Positions 25,536 through 33,182 of a stretch of DNA of 64,000 nt are shown here, one piece after another. The notes below the pieces were generated by a model, which saw nothing but the letters and a program-made list of their open reading frames with translations, did no database searches and was not told the DNA's origin. The number at the start of each line of letters is the position of its first letter. The stretch's first letter is position 1. A program made the position numbers and the translations under genes. This DNA is from Palsa-661 sp035535015 (lineage in GTDB: Bacteria > Actinomycetota > Acidimicrobiia > Acidimicrobiales > UBA8190): NCBI GenBank assembly GCA_035535015.1, contig DATLQU010000004.1, positions 62,001 through 126,000 on the forward strand, in the 5' to 3' direction.

Positions 25536-28500
25536 GGCATCGCGCCATCCGCCGTCAGGGTGAGGGTGACGATCTGGAAGGGCGTCACGTCGAACGTCAC
25601 GGTGGCGCCCTCGGTCGCCAACTCGGCGATCTCGGTCTCCAGGAGATCGGTGCGGGCGGCCCGGCCGATGGTCCACGGGGCCCGCAGGGTCACCGGGCCC
25701 CGTCGGCCCCAGGCCTCGTAGAGCCGGACGACGAGCACGTCATTGTCGTCGTCCGATCGCTTGACCGCTTCGATGACGACGTGGGGGGCGTCGACGCTGA
25801 GCATCGACCCGCTGGGGGGCAGTGACCCCGGATGCGACGAGCTGTTCACGGCCCGCAGGGGAACGTTCAAGTCGTAGCCGGCGTCGATGACCCCGGCCTG
25901 GCGGAGGTCGCCGGCATGGGGCAGGAGGCGGTAGGTGAAGCGGTGGTGCCCGCGGTCGGCTTCGGGGTCGGGCCACGTCGACGCCCGCAGGAGTGAGAGG
26001 CGGATGACGTTGTCCGAGATGTCGTAGCCGTACTTGCCGTCGTTGAGTAGAGCCACCCCGTAACCCGGCTCCGAGAGGTCGGCCCACTTGTGGGCGCAGA
26101 CCTCGAAGCGAGCCACGTCCCAACTGGTGTTGGCGTGCGTCGGCCGTTCCACGTGGCCGTACTGGATCTCGTAGGTGGCCCGTGCGCTGCGGACGGCCAC
26201 CGGGAAGGCCACCTTCAAGAGCCGGTTCGTCTCGTGCCAGTCGACGTCGGTTTCGAAGTCGACGAAGGGCGAACCCGCCGCCAGGCGGATGCTCTGGGTC
26301 ACGCGGGAGTCGCCGAAGCGGCGGGTGAGCCGCAGCGACGCCCGGAGCGGACCGCGCTCTTCGAGCTCGACCGACTCGAGTTCGACCACATCGGACACCT
26401 GGTCGAAGGCGAACCGATCGATATCCCAGGCGTCGTAGAAGTTGGGATAGTCGGGGTGGAGTTGCAGGCAGTTCCCCCGCCCTTCGGGCGTGAGCACCTG
26501 GCGCCCGGCCGACTTGTCGAAGATCGAGCGGAGCAGTCCCTGGTCGTCCAGCTCGATCCGCAGGAATTCGTTCTCGAGCGATCCCCGGTCGGCCCGGACT
26601 CCGTCGATGGGTGCGGCGTTGGCGTTGACGAGGCCGTACACCTGATACCCGCAGGCCGGCACGGCCGCCTCGAAGACGGCTCGCCCGTCGTCGTGGCGCT
26701 GGATGGGCCCGAGGGTGCCGGCCGCGTCGATGACGGCCGTGGCGTCGGCGGGCACCTCGACGGTGATCACCTCCCGGCGGTCATGGGAGAGCGAGTTGAA
26801 GACGACCAGCGGCCTGGTGAACGAGCCGGTGGCGATGGCGCCGGCGTGAACAGCGAGGGCAACGTCGGTCAGCTGTCGGGTTTCCTCCAGGATCCGGGTG
26901 TGGTCACGCGCCGTGTCCTGGTAGACCCAATGGACGGCCGAGCCCGGGATGATGTCGTGGAATTGATGGAGCAGTAGGAGCTTCCAGAGGCGGTCGATGG
27001 CCTGCGCCGGGTACGCCGGGCCGGGGACGAGGGCGGCCCAGATCTCGGTGTCGCGCAGGGCGAACTCGGCACGGCGGTTCCCGAGCTTGGTGGCGGCCTG
27101 CGTGGTGTAGGTCCCCCGGTGGAGCTCGAGGTAGAGCTCGCCCACCCAGACGGCGGGATCGTCGATCTCCGCCTCCGCCGCGCTGAAGAACTCCCTCGGT
27201 CCTTCCATGGTGAGCCGGGGCAGGCCCTCGACGTCGGCCAGCCGCCGGGCCGACTCGAGCATCTCCGCAGTGGGGCCTCCGCCGCCGTCGCCCCAGCCGA
27301 AGAGGTAGAGCGAACGGCTGGCCCGGTCGTGGTCCTTGAAATTGGCGACCCCGAAACGCAGCTGGCGGACACTGAGATTGCCGCCGTAGGTGTCGGCCGG
27401 GGGGAAATGCGTGAAGATCCGCGAACCGTCGATGCCCTCCCAGAGGAAGCTGCTGTGGGGCAGGACGTTGTACTGGTTCCAGGAGAGCTTCTGGGTCAGG
27501 AACCACCGGATCCCGCTCTGGCGCATGATCTGGGGGAGAGCCGCCGAGTAGCCGAAGACGTCAGGCAGCCAGACGTCGTTGGTGTCGATGCCGAGCTCCT
27601 CTTTGTAGAAGCGCTTCCCGTGGACGATCTGGCGGACGAGGGATTCGCCCGACGGGATGTTGCAGTCGGCCTCGACCCACATGCTCCCGGTGGGTTCGAT
27701 CCGTCCTTCGGCGATGCGCTGTTTCATCCGCACCCAGATGTCGGGATACAGGTCGCGCATCCACGCCAGATGTTGGGCCTGCGAGACTACGAAGGTGTAC
27801 TCGGGATAGTGGTCCATGAGCGCGAGCACGGTGCTGAAGGTGCGGGCGCACTTGCGGACCGTCTCGCGCAGGGGCCACAACCAGGCCGTGTCGATATGGG
27901 CGTGGCCCACGATGCTGACGGCATGGCTCGTCGGAGCGGCGCCTTCGGCCAACAACTGCTCCAGTACCGGCATCGTCGGACGCCAACTCTCGGAGATGTC
28001 GGGGAGTTCGAGGCGATTGCAGGCGTGCTCGAGACCGGCGCCGATGCGGGCCGCGTAGGGCTCGTCTTCGGGGAGCTCGGTGAGCAACTCGACCAGGACC
28101 CGGAAGTTGTGCCAGTAGGCGTCGAACTCGGTATCGCGGACGTGCAGATCGGCCTGCTGCAGGGTGAAGAGGGCCGCCCCGCCGGGATCGGGGAGCAACA
28201 GCGGCCAGGGGTTGGCACCGAACGGGGAGGGGGGATTGGCGGCGGCTTCCACGTACAGCTCGACCGGCTCGCCGCCTTCGGCCCCGGTCGTGAACAGGTA
28301 CTCGCGATGGTTGGGTGAGAGTCCCTGGACGGGCCGGCCGTCTCGCCAGACGAGCGATTCGGCGCCGAAGCCGGTCGACCCGGCGTTGCCGATGCCGAAT
28401 CCGAGCGCCACCTCTCTGCCGGACCATTCCGGGGGAACACGGCCGAGGAGACGGAACCAGGTGGTGTCCCACGCCGGGCCCCAGGACCCGCCCACACGGA

Positions 28501-28666
28501 AGGGCTCGTAGTGCGACGTCATCGCCTCGGCGGCGGCCAAAGGCTCGCCGTGGACGTGGAAGGCGGCGACGTCGAGGGGGATCGACGGACCTCGACGTCG
28601 GCGACGGAGGAACTCGTTCATGACCCGGGTGATCCGGCCCAGGCGGATCGAGTTCTCCGGGCGCAC
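25532..28666 (-). CDS. Alpha-mannosidase, GH38
   Basis: A 1044-residue glycoside hydrolase family 38 enzyme that releases alpha-linked mannose with retention. The zinc/active-site motif HAHIDTAWLWP begins at residue 255, and the nucleophile is Asp369 in WLPDVFGYSAALPQI. The C-terminal beta-sandwich domains end near IVTLTLTADG. The N-terminus has the family's RLGRITRVMNEFL block, which supports the GTG at 28666. There is no signal peptide, so it acts in the cytoplasm, probably on imported or recycled mannosides. It is followed tail-to-tail by the YbjQ-like operon (4-bp overlap) and preceded by a nucleoside phosphorylase gene on the same strand. Confidence 0.93.
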   Translation of the reverse strand: MRPENSIRLGRITRVMNEFLRRRRRGPSIPLDVAAFHVHGEPLAAAEAMTSHYEPFRVGGSWGPAWDTTWFRLLGRVPPEWSGREVALGFGIGNAGSTGFGAESLVWRDGRPVQGLSPNHREYLFTTGAEGGEPVELYVEAAANPPSPFGANPWPLLLPDPGGAALFTLQQADLHVRDTEFDAYWHNFRVLVELLTELPEDEPYAARIGAGLEHACNRLELPDISESWRPTMPVLEQLLAEGAAPTSHAVSIVGHAHIDTAWLWPLRETVRKCARTFSTVLALMDHYPEYTFVVSQAQHLAWMRDLYPDIWVRMKQRIAEGRIEPTGSMWVEADCNIPSGESLVRQIVHGKRFYKEELGIDTNDVWLPDVFGYSAALPQIMRQSGIRWFLTQKLSWNQYNVLPHSSFLWEGIDGSRIFTHFPPADTYGGNLSVRQLRFGVANFKDHDRASRSLYLFGWGDGGGGPTAEMLESARRLADVEGLPRLTMEGPREFFSAAEAEIDDPAVWVGELYLELHRGTYTTQAATKLGNRRAEFALRDTEIWAALVPGPAYPAQAIDRLWKLLLLHQFHDIIPGSAVHWVYQDTARDHTRILEETRQLTDVALAVHAGAIATGSFTRPLVVFNSLSHDRREVITVEVPADATAVIDAAGTLGPIQRHDDGRAVFEAAVPACGYQVYGLVNANAAPIDGVRADRGSLENEFLRIELDDQGLLRSIFDKSAGRQVLTPEGRGNCLQLHPDYPNFYDAWDIDRFAFDQVSDVVELESVELEERGPLRASLRLTRRFGDSRVTQSIRLAAGSPFVDFETDVDWHETNRLLKVAFPVAVRSARATYEIQYGHVERPTHANTSWDVARFEVCAHKWADLSEPGYGVALLNDGKYGYDISDNVIRLSLLRASTWPDPEADRGHHRFTYRLLPHAGDLRQAGVIDAGYDLNVPLRAVNSSSHPGSLPPSGSMLSVDAPHVVIEAVKRSDDDNDVLVVRLYEAWGRRGPVTLRAPWTIGRAARTDLLETEIAELATEGATVTFDVTPFQIVTLTLTADGAMP

Positions 28667-28732
28667 GTCGGCTGAGTGTAGTGAGCCGGACCCGACGGCC
28701 CACCAAAGCGGTCGGGCGGCGGCGGTCCGCGT

Positions 28733-29326
28733 CTACATGTCGTCGGACGGGTTGCCGGTGCCGGCGTCGAGACCACGGGCCCAGCTCTCGAGGGCGGGAC
28801 GCAGACCGCGCAGCGCCATCAGGGCCTTGATGTTCCCGCTCACGAACCCGTGCCGCTCCGTGTCGCCGACGGCGCGGACGACGACCAGGGGATGCTGGCG
28901 CACGGCCCGGGCCAGCCAGACCGACTCCATCTCCACGGCCAACGCTCCGCCGCGTGCCAACTCGGCGCGCGCCGCACCGTGAACGATGGTGGTCGAGCAG
29001 GCCACGGCGCCGATCCGGACGTCGCGTCCGAGGGTGCGCAGGTGGTCGGCCACGGCGCCGGCGTGGGGGAGCACCAGAGGCTCGGCGCCGTCGGGTGGCT
29101 GCAGGGCGTCGGCCACCACCAGTTGGCCGGGCTGCAGTCCGGCCTCGAGCCCCCCGGCGATCCCCACGATGGCCACAGGACGTCCGGGGGCGAGGGTCGG
29201 TGCCAGGCGGGCCCCGGCGGCCCCGGCCTTGGCGTGACCCATGCCCATGCGGACGACCTCGCCGCCGACGGCGACCGCCTCCAGGCGCAGGGCGGTGAGC
29301 ACGGTGACGGCCGATCCCGATGGCAT
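28733..29326 (-). CDS. Nucleoside phosphorylase family protein (MTAN/HpnG-like)
   Basis: A 197-residue PNP/UDP-family protein, on the short side for the family. It shows an N-terminal VLTALRLEAVAVG (family T-A-L-x-x-E), VGIAGGLEAGLQPGQLVVAD, and the base/ribose-binding block ALAVEMESVWLA with the conserved MES. The C-terminal VVRAVGDTERHGFV carries the purine-binding Asp. It may hydrolyse methylthioadenosine or SAH or be the hopanoid-type phosphorylase HpnG; no hopanoid genes are nearby, so I leave the substrate open. It starts with ATG 14 bp from a nine-copy 7-bp repeat. Confidence 0.7.
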   Translation of the reverse strand: MPSGSAVTVLTALRLEAVAVGGEVVRMGMGHAKAGAAGARLAPTLAPGRPVAIVGIAGGLEAGLQPGQLVVADALQPPDGAEPLVLPHAGAVADHLRTLGRDVRIGAVACSTTIVHGAARAELARGGALAVEMESVWLARAVRQHPLVVVRAVGDTERHGFVSGNIKALMALRGLRPALESWARGLDAGTGNPSDDM

Positions 29327-29340
29327 CAGGGCATTCTGTC

Positions 29341-29403
29341 GCGACCGGCGACCGGCGACCGGCGACCGGCGACCGGCGACCGGCGACCGGCGACCGGCGA
29401 CCG
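29341..29403. repeat. 7-bp tandem repeat GCGACCG x9 between divergent genes
   Basis: Nine perfect copies of a heptamer fill the divergent intergenic region, 14 bp from the ATG of the phosphorylase gene and 72 bp from the start of the serine hydrolase gene. Each unit gained or lost would shift promoter spacing by 7 bp. Confidence 0.97.
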
Positions 29404-29475
29404 GCCGGACGGGTTCGGTGACCGTTAACGTAAGCCGGTCGGACGGCGATGGGCCGCCAGGGACGAGGGGGAGCG

Positions 29476-30609
29476 GTGGCTGAGATTTCCGGAGTGTGCG
29501 ACGAGCGGTTCGCCGCAGTGCGCGACGCGCTGGCCACGAACCTCGACAAGGGGCTGGACGTGGGCGCCTCGGTCGCCGTCTTCGTCGACGGTGAGGCGGT
29601 GGTCGATATCTGGGGCGGCTCGCTCGACGCGGAGGGCTCGGTCCCGTGGCAGCGCGACACCATCACCAACTGCTGGTCCATCACCAAGACGATGGCCGCT
29701 CTGTGCACGCTGATCCTGGCCGATCGCGGCGAGCTCGAACTGTCGGCCCCCGTGGCCCGGTACTGGCCGGAGTTCGCCGCCGCCGGGAAGGCCGGGATCG
29801 AGGTGCGCCACCTGCTCGGACACACCGCCGGCCTCTCCGGATGGTCGGAGCCGATGACATCGGAGGATCTCTCTGACTGGGAGAAGGCCACGTCCCTGTT
29901 GGCCGCCCAGGAGCCGTGGTGGACACCGGGAACGGAGTCGGGCTACCACGCCCTGACCCAGGGCTACCTGGTCGGTGAGGTCGTCCGGCGTATCACCGGG
30001 ACGACCATCGGCTCCTTCTTCGCCAGCGAGGTGACGGGGCCCCTGGGTGCCGACTTCCATATCGGTCTGCCGGCCGAGGAGGACGGCCGCGTCGCCCCCG
30101 TCATCCCGCCGGAGCTGCCCAGCCTTCTCGACGTGGCGCCCCTGGCCGAGACCATCGCCGGCCGGACCCTGTTGAACCCGCCCATGACGGGGGCCGAACC
30201 CTGGACCGAGTCCTGGCGCCGGGCCGAGATCCCGGCGGCCAACGGACACGGCAACGCCCGGTCCGTGGCCCGGATCCAGTCGGTGGTGGCCTGCGGAGGT
30301 GAGCTCGGGGGTACCCGGCTGCTGTCGGCCAAGGGCTGTGAGGCCATCTTCGACGAGCAGGCCAGCGGGACCGATCTCGTCCTGGGTGCCGGTTTCCGTC
30401 TCGGCGTGGGCTACGGACTGAGCTCGGACATGGTCCCCATCGGTCCCCACGCCTGTTTCTGGGGGGGGTGGGGCGGCTCCATCGTGGTCATCGATCTCGA
30501 CGCCCGCCTGACGGTGGCCTACGTGATGAACCGGATGGCGTCGTCACTGCTGGGCGATCCCCGGGGTGCCGACATCCTGTTCGCCGCCGCCGTGGGCGCC
30601 GCCGCCTGA
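29476..30609 (+). CDS. Serine hydrolase, beta-lactamase/EstB family
   Basis: A 377-residue penicillin-binding-fold hydrolase of the class C beta-lactamase-related esterase family. The nucleophile motif S-x-x-K is SITK (68-71 from the GTG). The Y-x-N-like motif is YHA in ESGYHALTQGYLVGEVV, and the third motif is the variant FWGGWGGS near the end. The substrate is probably a small ester or a peptidoglycan-like amide. There is no signal peptide, which argues against cell-wall action. The start GTG at 29476 has the site GAGGGGGA. Its last 66 bases overlap the NUDIX gene on the opposite strand. Confidence 0.85.
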   Translation: MAEISGVCDERFAAVRDALATNLDKGLDVGASVAVFVDGEAVVDIWGGSLDAEGSVPWQRDTITNCWSITKTMAALCTLILADRGELELSAPVARYWPEFAAAGKAGIEVRHLLGHTAGLSGWSEPMTSEDLSDWEKATSLLAAQEPWWTPGTESGYHALTQGYLVGEVVRRITGTTIGSFFASEVTGPLGADFHIGLPAEEDGRVAPVIPPELPSLLDVAPLAETIAGRTLLNPPMTGAEPWTESWRRAEIPAANGHGNARSVARIQSVVACGGELGGTRLLSAKGCEAIFDEQASGTDLVLGAGFRLGVGYGLSSDMVPIGPHACFWGGWGGSIVVIDLDARLTVAYVMNRMASSLLGDPRGADILFAAAVGAAA

Positions 30610-31146
30610 CGACGGGGGTTCATCGCTCCGGGTCGGCCGGTTTCTCGGAGGCGATGTCGGCCGGGATGTCGGCCCCGGTCCGTCGGCCAGGGCCTCGATC
30701 AGCCGGTCGACGAAGACGGCCTGGGATTCGACGAGCTTGCGCCGGGCCTCGTCGGCGCTGAACCAGGCCACCCGGTCGATCTCGGGGAAGGACCGGAGCT
30801 GTCCCGATCCACGGGGCCATTCCATCTCGAAGTGATTGCTCCGGGCGGTCGTGGCGTCGAGATCGCCGGCCACGGCCCAGGCCCGGACGTGCTTGCCTCC
30901 CCGTTGGGTGATCTCACCCAGATCGAGACGGGGACCGGGCGGTGGCGGCATGCCGAGCTCCTCGGCGAACTCCCGGTCCGCCGTGTGCAGGAGATCGTCG
31001 CCGCCCTCCACCTCTCCCTTCGGCACCGACCAGGCGCCCTCGTCTCTCGTGGTCCAGACGGGGCCGCCGGGGTGGGCGATGAGGAGCTCGAGGCCCCCCT
31101 CGTCCGAGATCCGGTAGAGCAGCAGGCCGGCGCTCACCCTGGGCAT
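30544..31146 (-). CDS. NUDIX hydrolase
   Basis: A 200-residue NUDIX protein that hydrolyses nucleoside diphosphates linked to another group. The Nudix box is complete from GEVEGGDDLLHTADREFAEE to LG (about residues 46-67). It resembles the subgroup with N-terminal SAGLLLYR and WSVPKGEVEGGD and a C-terminal VAWFSADEARRKL. I use the ATG at 31146 (MPRVSAG). The last 45 residues are Pro/Arg/Gly-rich and run antisense through the end of the serine hydrolase gene; the domain is complete before that tail. Confidence 0.9.
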   Translation of the reverse strand: MPRVSAGLLLYRISDEGGLELLIAHPGGPVWTTRDEGAWSVPKGEVEGGDDLLHTADREFAEELGMPPPPGPRLDLGEITQRGGKHVRAWAVAGDLDATTARSNHFEMEWPRGSGQLRSFPEIDRVAWFSADEARRKLVESQAVFVDRLIEALADGPGPTSRPTSPPRNRPTRSDEPPSSGGGAHGGGEQDVGTPGIAQQ

Positions 31147-31279
31147 CTCCCCAGAACTACACCTTCCGGGCACGGCCCGGGACCATCCCTGACCCCTCAG
31201 CCACGCGATGCACCTGGATGGACACTCACGGTAAACTCAGATCCAGCGTTCGCCCCCCCGTCGTCAGCCGCCGAATCTC

Positions 31280-31834
31280 ATGACCACGGAAGTCACCACC
31301 CCGGTCGGACGCGGGGCACCGGCCCCCCGTCCCGGCGGCGGACCGCCCCGAGCGGGTGGCGGACCGCCCCGAGCGGGCGACGGACCGTCCGGCGCCGGCC
31401 GGCTCCGGGGCCGGCGGCTGGTGGCGGGTGTCGTGATCCTGGGCCTCGGGGCCGGTCTGGTCGTGGGCCATGAGCGGACACAGGCAGAGAGACGCGCCGC
31501 CGGCGTCTCTCTGGCCCCGGCTCTCCGGCAGCTTCACCGGGCCCAGGCCGATCTGGCCGGGGCCCGCCGGCGGCTGGCCCGGGCCCGGGACCGGAGCCGG
31601 GCCGTCAGCCGGCCCTTCGATGTCGCCGAAGCCTCGCTCTCGTCGGCCCAGGCCGAGGTGGCCAGAGACGACGCCGGGATCTCCTCCGACGGGGTGGACC
31701 GGGGCCGGCTCGACGACTGTGTGAGCCGCGTCGAGCAGGCCCTGAACCAGCTGGCCGTGGGCCAGACGGCCGGGGGGTTGAGCTCGTTGCGGGCGTCCTC
31801 GTCGTCCTGCGCCGGCCTGGGCGCCGGTGGCTAG
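31280..31834 (+). CDS. Membrane-anchored coiled-coil hypothetical protein
   Basis: A 184-residue protein. A Pro/Gly/Arg-rich N-terminus with a repeated GGPPRAG unit precedes one hydrophobic helix (LVAGVVILGLGAGLVVG, about 47-63), and an outer part that is helical and Ala/Arg-rich (coiled-coil-like) with two Cys at the end. The layout (basic inside, TM, extracytoplasmic coil) matches the next protein's N-terminal region, so the two look like relatives. The stop overlaps the GTG of the next gene by 8 bp. The function is unknown; it is possibly a partner of the GH43-like protein. Confidence 0.55.
   Translation: MTTEVTTPVGRGAPAPRPGGGPPRAGGGPPRAGDGPSGAGRLRGRRLVAGVVILGLGAGLVVGHERTQAERRAAGVSLAPALRQLHRAQADLAGARRRLARARDRSRAVSRPFDVAEASLSSAQAEVARDDAGISSDGVDRGRLDDCVSRVEQALNQLAVGQTAGGLSSLRASSSSCAGLGAGG
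31337..31378. repeat. 21-bp tandem repeat, 2 copies, in coding sequence
   Basis: Two near-identical 21-bp units encode GGPPRAG twice in the cytoplasmic tail of the membrane-anchored protein. Confidence 0.85.
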
Positions 31835-33176
31835 GGCCAGGGGGCGCCGGCGTCTGGCGCGACCCTTCACCCCGACCGTCGCCGGCGCCGGTCGCCTGGG
31901 GATCGTGGCCGTGGTGGCCGGCAGCCTGCTGGTGGGCATGGCCATCGATGCCCAGGCCCAGCTGCGGCTGCACCAGATCCAAGGTGAGGTGTCGGCCACC
32001 CGGTCACTGGCCGAGCGGACGGCCGCCCTGGCCGCGGCCACGGGCCGGTCGATCCGGCGGACCGACGGGCAGAGTGCCCTGGTCGAGAGCAGGTTGAGCC
32101 AGGTCTCGGGCGAGCTGTCCGCCGCCCGGGCGCTCGTGGCCCGGGCCAAGACGGGCGTGGCCTCGAGTGCCATCCAGGTCGGGGTGGTCCACGCCTGCGC
32201 CGCCGGGGTGGAGCGCTCGGCGGCGGCTCTGGCCGCCGGGCACCAGGCCCAGGCGGTGGCCGACCTCTCCTCCGTCTCGTCGGTCTGCCAGAACGCCCTG
32301 GGGACCCGGACCGGCGGTCCCGTCTACCCGTTCGACTTCGCCGATCCCGACGTGATCGCCGTGAAGGGCGGCTACGAGGCCTACGCCACGAACGCCACGG
32401 CCGGGAACATCCAAATCATGAGGTCGACCGACCTGGTCCACTGGGAGAAGGCGGGGAACGCGCTGCCCAGCCTGGCCTCGTGGGCCCGGCCCGGGTCCAC
32501 CTGGGCTCCCGCCGTCATCCATCTCCGGCGGAGCTATCTGCTCTATTACACCGCCGCGGTCACTGCCAACGGGATCGAGTGTCTCTCGGTGGCGACGTCC
32601 AGGAGACCCCAGGGACCCTTCGTCGACGGCAGCCGGTCGCCACTCGTCTGCCAGACGGACCGGGGCGGTTCGATCGACCCGTCGCCCTACCTGGACCCCT
32701 CGGGTCACGCCTACCTGACCTGGAAGTCGAACGGAGGGCACGGGCAACCGTCCACGCTGTGGGCCCAGGCGCTCGATTCCCGGGGGACGGCCCTCGTGGG
32801 GGCCGGGCCCACCGCCCTGCTGACCCCCGTGGAGCGGTGGGAGGGATCGGTGGTGGAGGCCCCGACGATGATGGCGTCAGGCAGCGGCTTCTTACTCTTC
32901 TACTCGGGCAACAACTGGGACAGCGCCGACTACGCCGTCGGTGTGGCCCGCTGTGGCGGACCTCTCGGTCCGTGTGTCCGGCTTCAGGCCGGGCCGCTGC
33001 TCGGGTCACAGCCCGCCATGGTGGGCCCCGGCGGCGAGTCCGTCTTCACCGATGGCCAGGGCCATCTGCAGATGGCCTTCGCCGCATGGCTTGCGGGGGC
33101 CGTCGGCTATCCCCACGACCGGCTCCTCTTCATCCGTCCGCTGTCGGTGACCGGGGACTCGGTCCGGCTGGGCTGA
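31827..33176 (+). CDS. Membrane-anchored GH43-like glycosidase
   Basis: A 449-residue protein. Residues 1-22 are basic, 25-42 form a membrane helix, 45-155 form a coiled-coil-like stalk with two Cys, and 165-449 are a five-bladed beta-propeller of the GH43/GH32-68 type. Candidate catalytic residues are Asp173 in FADPDVI (base), Asp in GSIDPSPYLD (modulator) and Glu in VVEAPTMM (acid). These fit GH43 enzymes acting on arabinan, xylan or galactan. Anchoring outside the membrane suggests trimming of a polysaccharide such as the host's own cell-wall glycan. The start GTG overlaps the previous gene, so the pair is coupled. Confidence 0.7.
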   Translation: MARARGRRRLARPFTPTVAGAGRLGIVAVVAGSLLVGMAIDAQAQLRLHQIQGEVSATRSLAERTAALAAATGRSIRRTDGQSALVESRLSQVSGELSAARALVARAKTGVASSAIQVGVVHACAAGVERSAAALAAGHQAQAVADLSSVSSVCQNALGTRTGGPVYPFDFADPDVIAVKGGYEAYATNATAGNIQIMRSTDLVHWEKAGNALPSLASWARPGSTWAPAVIHLRRSYLLYYTAAVTANGIECLSVATSRRPQGPFVDGSRSPLVCQTDRGGSIDPSPYLDPSGHAYLTWKSNGGHGQPSTLWAQALDSRGTALVGAGPTALLTPVERWEGSVVEAPTMMASGSGFLLFYSGNNWDSADYAVGVARCGGPLGPCVRLQAGPLLGSQPAMVGPGGESVFTDGQGHLQMAFAAWLAGAVGYPHDRLLFIRPLSVTGDSVRLG

Positions 33177-33182
33177 AGTCGG

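Noticed and set aside
29340..29404. Possible CRISPR-like array in the nine-unit heptamer
   Set aside because: Units are 7 bp with no spacers and no cas genes nearby; it is a simple tandem repeat.
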